This document shows, piece after piece, positions 60,601-64,000 of a DNA stretch of 64,000 nucleotides. The stretch is from Platycnemis pennipes (taxonomy: Eukaryota; Arthropoda; Insecta; Odonata; Platycnemididae), in NCBI GenBank assembly GCA_933228895.1, contig OW121854.1, positions 59,562,609 through 59,626,608 on the forward strand, given 5' to 3'. Each line of letters opens with the position of its first letter. The stretch's first letter is position 1. The translations under genes and the position numbers were made by a program. The notes beneath the pieces were generated by a model. The model did no database searches. It was not told the DNA's origin and worked only from the letters and a program-made list of their open reading frames with translations.

Positions 60601-63423
60601 GATGACTTAGGAAAAAAATACTTAATCGTTTCGAAAATTTTCAAACGGAGGCAGTCTCTCGTGACCTTTTTGACTCACGCTTACGATACTTCATTACTGG
60701 TAACGACGAGGGTGGCGTTGAATTACGTCAAGAGAGTTCCAGTACTCTCACCTAAGGTTGGCGAGAAGTATCTCTTTTTGAATATTTAATCGTATTTTTT
60801 TATCCACATCTTGCTCTCGGCAGGTGGAAAATTGGAGTAACGGTCGATTTAACAGCTTAATTTCTTTCATTCTCCTTACCCGCTCCATTCGTCTTTTACA
60901 CCACTATTACCCGCGGTTAAAAAGATTGTCCCTTGCTCTACATAAGATGTTCATTACCTAATTAGCTGCTCAATTGCCCAACTGTTCATAGTTTGTGGCT
61001 TAATATTCAAAATATCTTTGCTTGAAATGCCGGGGTTACTCAGGCGTAATGAGCAAGGCTTTGCCCGCATTCAACTAGCTTGTTCCTTGGTGCGGGCACT
61101 CGTTTCTAACCTGTGTAAAAGTTTATATAAAACTGATACAAACGAGAACGTTGTCAAACGGTGGGAACAAGGGCCTCAAGTGTGCTTTTGGTGATAAATC
61201 TTCGAGCGCAAATCCGCAAATATTTGCGTTCATTTTTTCGTCACGAAAAAATTTCCATTGTGTGGATTTCGTGAGGGAAGGCGGTTGCGTGGGGGTTGGA
61301 CTGGTCCTAGTTACGCCTCTGCACTCTTTCCAAGCCCTCCCCGCTTTGCTCTGTCTGTCGCCTTGGCCCCCGTGGCCCTCGCTTTTCGGGACCACCGCGG
61401 GAGGAATGCCACCACGGACGGCCCTTTTCCTTGAGCTCCCACCTGCTGTCTCGCGCCCACCCTCCCGCTCCCCACATCCCGATTGATACTCTAATTGCAT
61501 TCAGACGTGCTCTTTCGTTCAGTGGTCCCCAAACGGATCTTATTACCCTAACAATGCTGAAATGGCGCATGCCGGCTGGGCATGTATCCATTTTATTCGC
61601 CAAATATTGCATTCTCCGGATAGTTTATCTTCTGGTGCAGAGTCTAACTCTATCCTCGTCCTTGATTTGGCTTTTATTTTCCCTTTAAAGAGACCTCCGA
61701 TTTTGCCATATTTCTGCGACCTTTCATTTTTCCCTATTTTCTCACTTTCGTTCAGTTATGCTTGCCATTATTGTGAATTTCCCGATTGTTCGAGTAACTC
61801 CCGTGGACTATACAACTCCGCAAAAACTTTTAGTAAATATTTTGGCTCTTAGACCGGATTGTCCTGTGTTCTAAATGTACGCACGCCATGTTCATCGAAA
61901 TTTCTAGCTGAAACTAATCCCTGCAATGTGTAATCTTAATTGAAATCCGAAAACTTTTTTATAGCCTGCCTTTTGGGCGAGAAGTTGTTGATTAAACTCG
62001 TTTGATACCAGCAGCGTGATGTGGAAGACTTCATTTTAGATCAAAGCCTACGCGAGGATGCCTTTTCCCCCGGGTCGCAGTCAAGACTCCTTCCTCCTCC
62101 CTTAAAGCATCGCTTGCAACCCAAGCACGCGTAAGCCGAGGGCGTAATAAGAGAACGCGAAGTCGGGGATAGTGCCGTCAATAAACAAGGGCGACATCAT
62201 CTTCGCCCTCTTCCCAGGATTAAGAGGAAGGGAGAGGGAGGCAAGTCGTTTCCAAAGAATGCGGTAGGAGTGAGGAGGAGGAGGTGGTGGGGAGGGCGGT
62301 AAGTGGAGGGGGAGGGTGTCCCACACACACGGACTTACCACACCCCAATGGAGGCAGATTCTTCTTCGTCTTCTTCCACCTCCATCCTCCCCGTCTCTCC
62401 TTTCGGGAGGAGTCGCCGGTTGCGTGGGAGGATTTGTCTTTGCGTCGCCCTTGGGACTCCTGACCGGCCAACTGCCTACGGGATTAGTGGCCGCCCAAAC
62501 TGGGAGGCGAAGCGTCATCGAGGGCGGGTTTATTTCTTCTCTCTTGACACTCAAACGGGGTGGGAAAAGGAATGGGGAAAGTGAGGCGGCGGGGGTTTGA
62601 CGGGGTGTTGGGAAGGACTCCGCGGACCCCTTGTTCCCGTTTCACCCCCGCCTTAATCCCCCTCGATCGAGTCCTCTCACGGCAGCGACCGCTCTCCCAC
62701 GGGAGGAATTCTCGGGAATGGTTTTTGTGTCGGCTCGTGTGTGTTTCTACCGCCCCAGGAATTCACAGGTGAAGGGAAAGGAGTCCATTTTTTGGCTTTT
62801 GGTGTGCCGTGGAAGGGCTCGGGGTAATATAAGTGTCCATCTCGTCTGGTGGTGGTTGTTTCTCCTTGGTTGCCGGACGGTTTGGTTCACCTAGCGATGT
62901 CGAGGCGATTCCAAGAATGTAGAAATGTCACGAGGCGAGACTGGCTCCCGAGGCGTGATGTTTTCAGCTCGCGAACCGTGTCACCTCTTCGGCTCTCCCT
63001 ACCCGTGGGAGTGAACCGGTCGGTTTTTATCCTCAGGATTTCTCGGAAGTGAACTAAAGTCACTTTTGAAAGTAAATAATCGAAGTTATTTTCTCATATC
63101 TCTATGGCGTGGAAAGGATGGTAAAAAAATGTGAGAAAATAAATTCCAAATAATTATTTTCCGATTTTTTTATTTTTCATTTGCAATAGGGTTCGTAAAA
63201 AAATCACCTTCTGTTCCAATTGAAGTGAATTTCATCTATCATGAATTTACCTCGAGATCAAGAATTCCGTGGGATTGTTATATTAAACGAATCCAATCGT
63301 TAAGCGTCCTCTACTGTTTTCTCACTATTATTCATTCCCTCATGTAGCCTTATTTCAGCCTTTACCTTATTTTTTCCTCATTTTCTCGTATAGCTAACTT
63401 TGTGTTCTACACTTGTTTTAATC

Positions 63424-63433
63424 AATTAACGTT
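63424..63433. repeat. Target-site duplication, left copy (SINE copy 2)
   Basis: AATTAACGTT, identical to the copy at 63715-63724. Confidence 0.85.
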
Positions 63434-63714
63434 TTGATAAAATAAAAGTGTTCCCACCTATTGGTTGGTTCTTGATAGCCGAGGGTGAAGCTCACGTCAT
63501 ACTGAGCCATTGGCGCGTGAAATTCACCCATTCAGGGTAGGGGCAAGTTCCTTTCCCTGGGCCACCTGTGATTGCCTACGAAGTTCTTGCACGCTGAAAA
63601 TCGTATCGCGAGGATTTTAGAAGGTGCTGTCCAGAAAGGCTTCCTCCCGGGATTTCAACCTGGGGCCCACCGGTCGGTAGCTCAGGGCTCTAGCCACTAG
63701 GCCGCCACGACCCT
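63434..63714 (-). mobile_element. tRNA-derived SINE, copy 2 (inverted), with target-site duplication
   Basis: Read on the minus strand, the element starts GGGTCGTGGCGGCCTAGTGG at about 63713. It has a canonical A-box (TGGCxxAGTGG type, here GGCCTAGTGGCTAGAGC) and a B-box-like GGTTGAAATCCC. The same body as copy 1 follows (AATCCTCGCGATACG, GAACTTCGTAGGC, CTACCCTGAATGG), then a short A/T-rich tail. Both flanks carry AATTAACGTT (63424-63433 and 63715-63724), a perfect 10-bp target-site duplication that fixes the ends. The B-box has a G for the usual C (GTTGAAA), so transcription competence may be reduced. Confidence 0.88.
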
Positions 63715-63724
63715 AATTAACGTT
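63715..63724. repeat. Target-site duplication, right copy (SINE copy 2)
   Basis: AATTAACGTT, directly abutting the 5' head of the minus-strand SINE. Confidence 0.85.
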
Positions 63725-64000
63725 ATAAATAGAAGAATTAGATTTTAAGTCCCCATATATCCTATTTACTAAACAATTTAATTCCCCTACATTTCTCTCC
63801 GGTATTTTTATAAGTAATAACTCTAATAAAGCCTGAGCGATAATTTCATTCCTCCCCATAAGATTTGAGCACTCGATATTCATAATACCGCTCTAATAGG
63901 TGGTGCATACTGCTAATTATTCAACGTTTTCTTCCCTGTCTGTCCCCTTTAGAGGGAAAAGAAATCATTTCTCAACGGCCTAGTTGAGCATCAGTATTTG

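Larger units (their letters stand above)
51805..63423. other. Presumed intron downstream of the Spitz-like exon
   Basis: Starts with the donor GTAAGTG. I looked for an acceptor followed by a split Glu codon and Cys (AG|GTGY type) leading to the G-F-x-G-x-R-C-E half of the EGF domain and saw none. GC-rich blocks lie at about 54760-55200, 61320-61490 and 62080-62720. The remainder is AT-rich without recognisable genes. Confidence 0.45.

Overview
This window reads as nuclear DNA of an insect. It is intron- and transposon-dominated, with alternating AT-rich stretches and GC/pyrimidine-rich blocks, and it has no operon-like ORF layout. The one host gene I can name is an exon at 51633-51804 (+). 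It encodes the mature N-terminus and the first four cysteines of the EGF domain of a Spitz/Keren-type TGF-alpha ligand of the EGF receptor. Its EGF cysteine spacing (8-5-12) and its N-terminal Cys-Ser-Ser-Arg, Pro-Lys-Pro-Arg elements are those I know from Drosophila Spitz. A possible 17-codon signal-peptide exon lies about 1 kb upstream (50604-50654), inside a GC-rich block. The rest of the ligand (C5-C6, transmembrane segment, tail) was not found and probably lies beyond the right edge.

Layout. 1-5.3 kb: no gene, one GC-rich block. 5.35-6.04 kb: 5'-truncated LINE reverse transcriptase (minus). 6-11.7 kb: no gene. 11.76-12.10 kb: a composite repeat made of two direct 94-bp units plus a third inverted unit, with a hammerhead-like core. 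13.64-13.83 kb: a LINE 3' tail and a 68-nt hairpin. 14-22.5 kb: non-coding, with a retroelement-tail-like motif near 19.27 kb and a perfect 18-bp-arm palindrome. 22.57-22.99 kb: a DDE transposase remnant and an adjoining RT-like or transposase-tail remnant (minus). 24.05-27.50 kb: a minus-strand LINE of the CR1/Jockey type, split in its endonuclease region by a second, plus-strand LINE fragment (25752-26970) flanked by TAAAG. 27.5-49.8 kb: no recognisable host gene, with many GC-rich blocks, a 48-nt palindrome (43063-43110) and a decayed RT fragment near 47.6 kb. 49.85-50.11 kb: tRNA-derived SINE (plus). 50.56-51.03 kb: GC-rich block. 51.63-51.80 kb: the Spitz-like exon. 51.8-63.4 kb: presumed intron, with GC-rich blocks and one TATA-type promoter candidate at 55041. 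63.43-63.71 kb: second copy of the same SINE, inverted, with a clean 10-bp target-site duplication.

The long-looking ORFs in the GC-rich blocks (paired, antisense, low-complexity Pro/Ser/Arg/Gly) are compositional. I did not annotate them as genes. Family names rest on motif recognition from memory; no database search was run.
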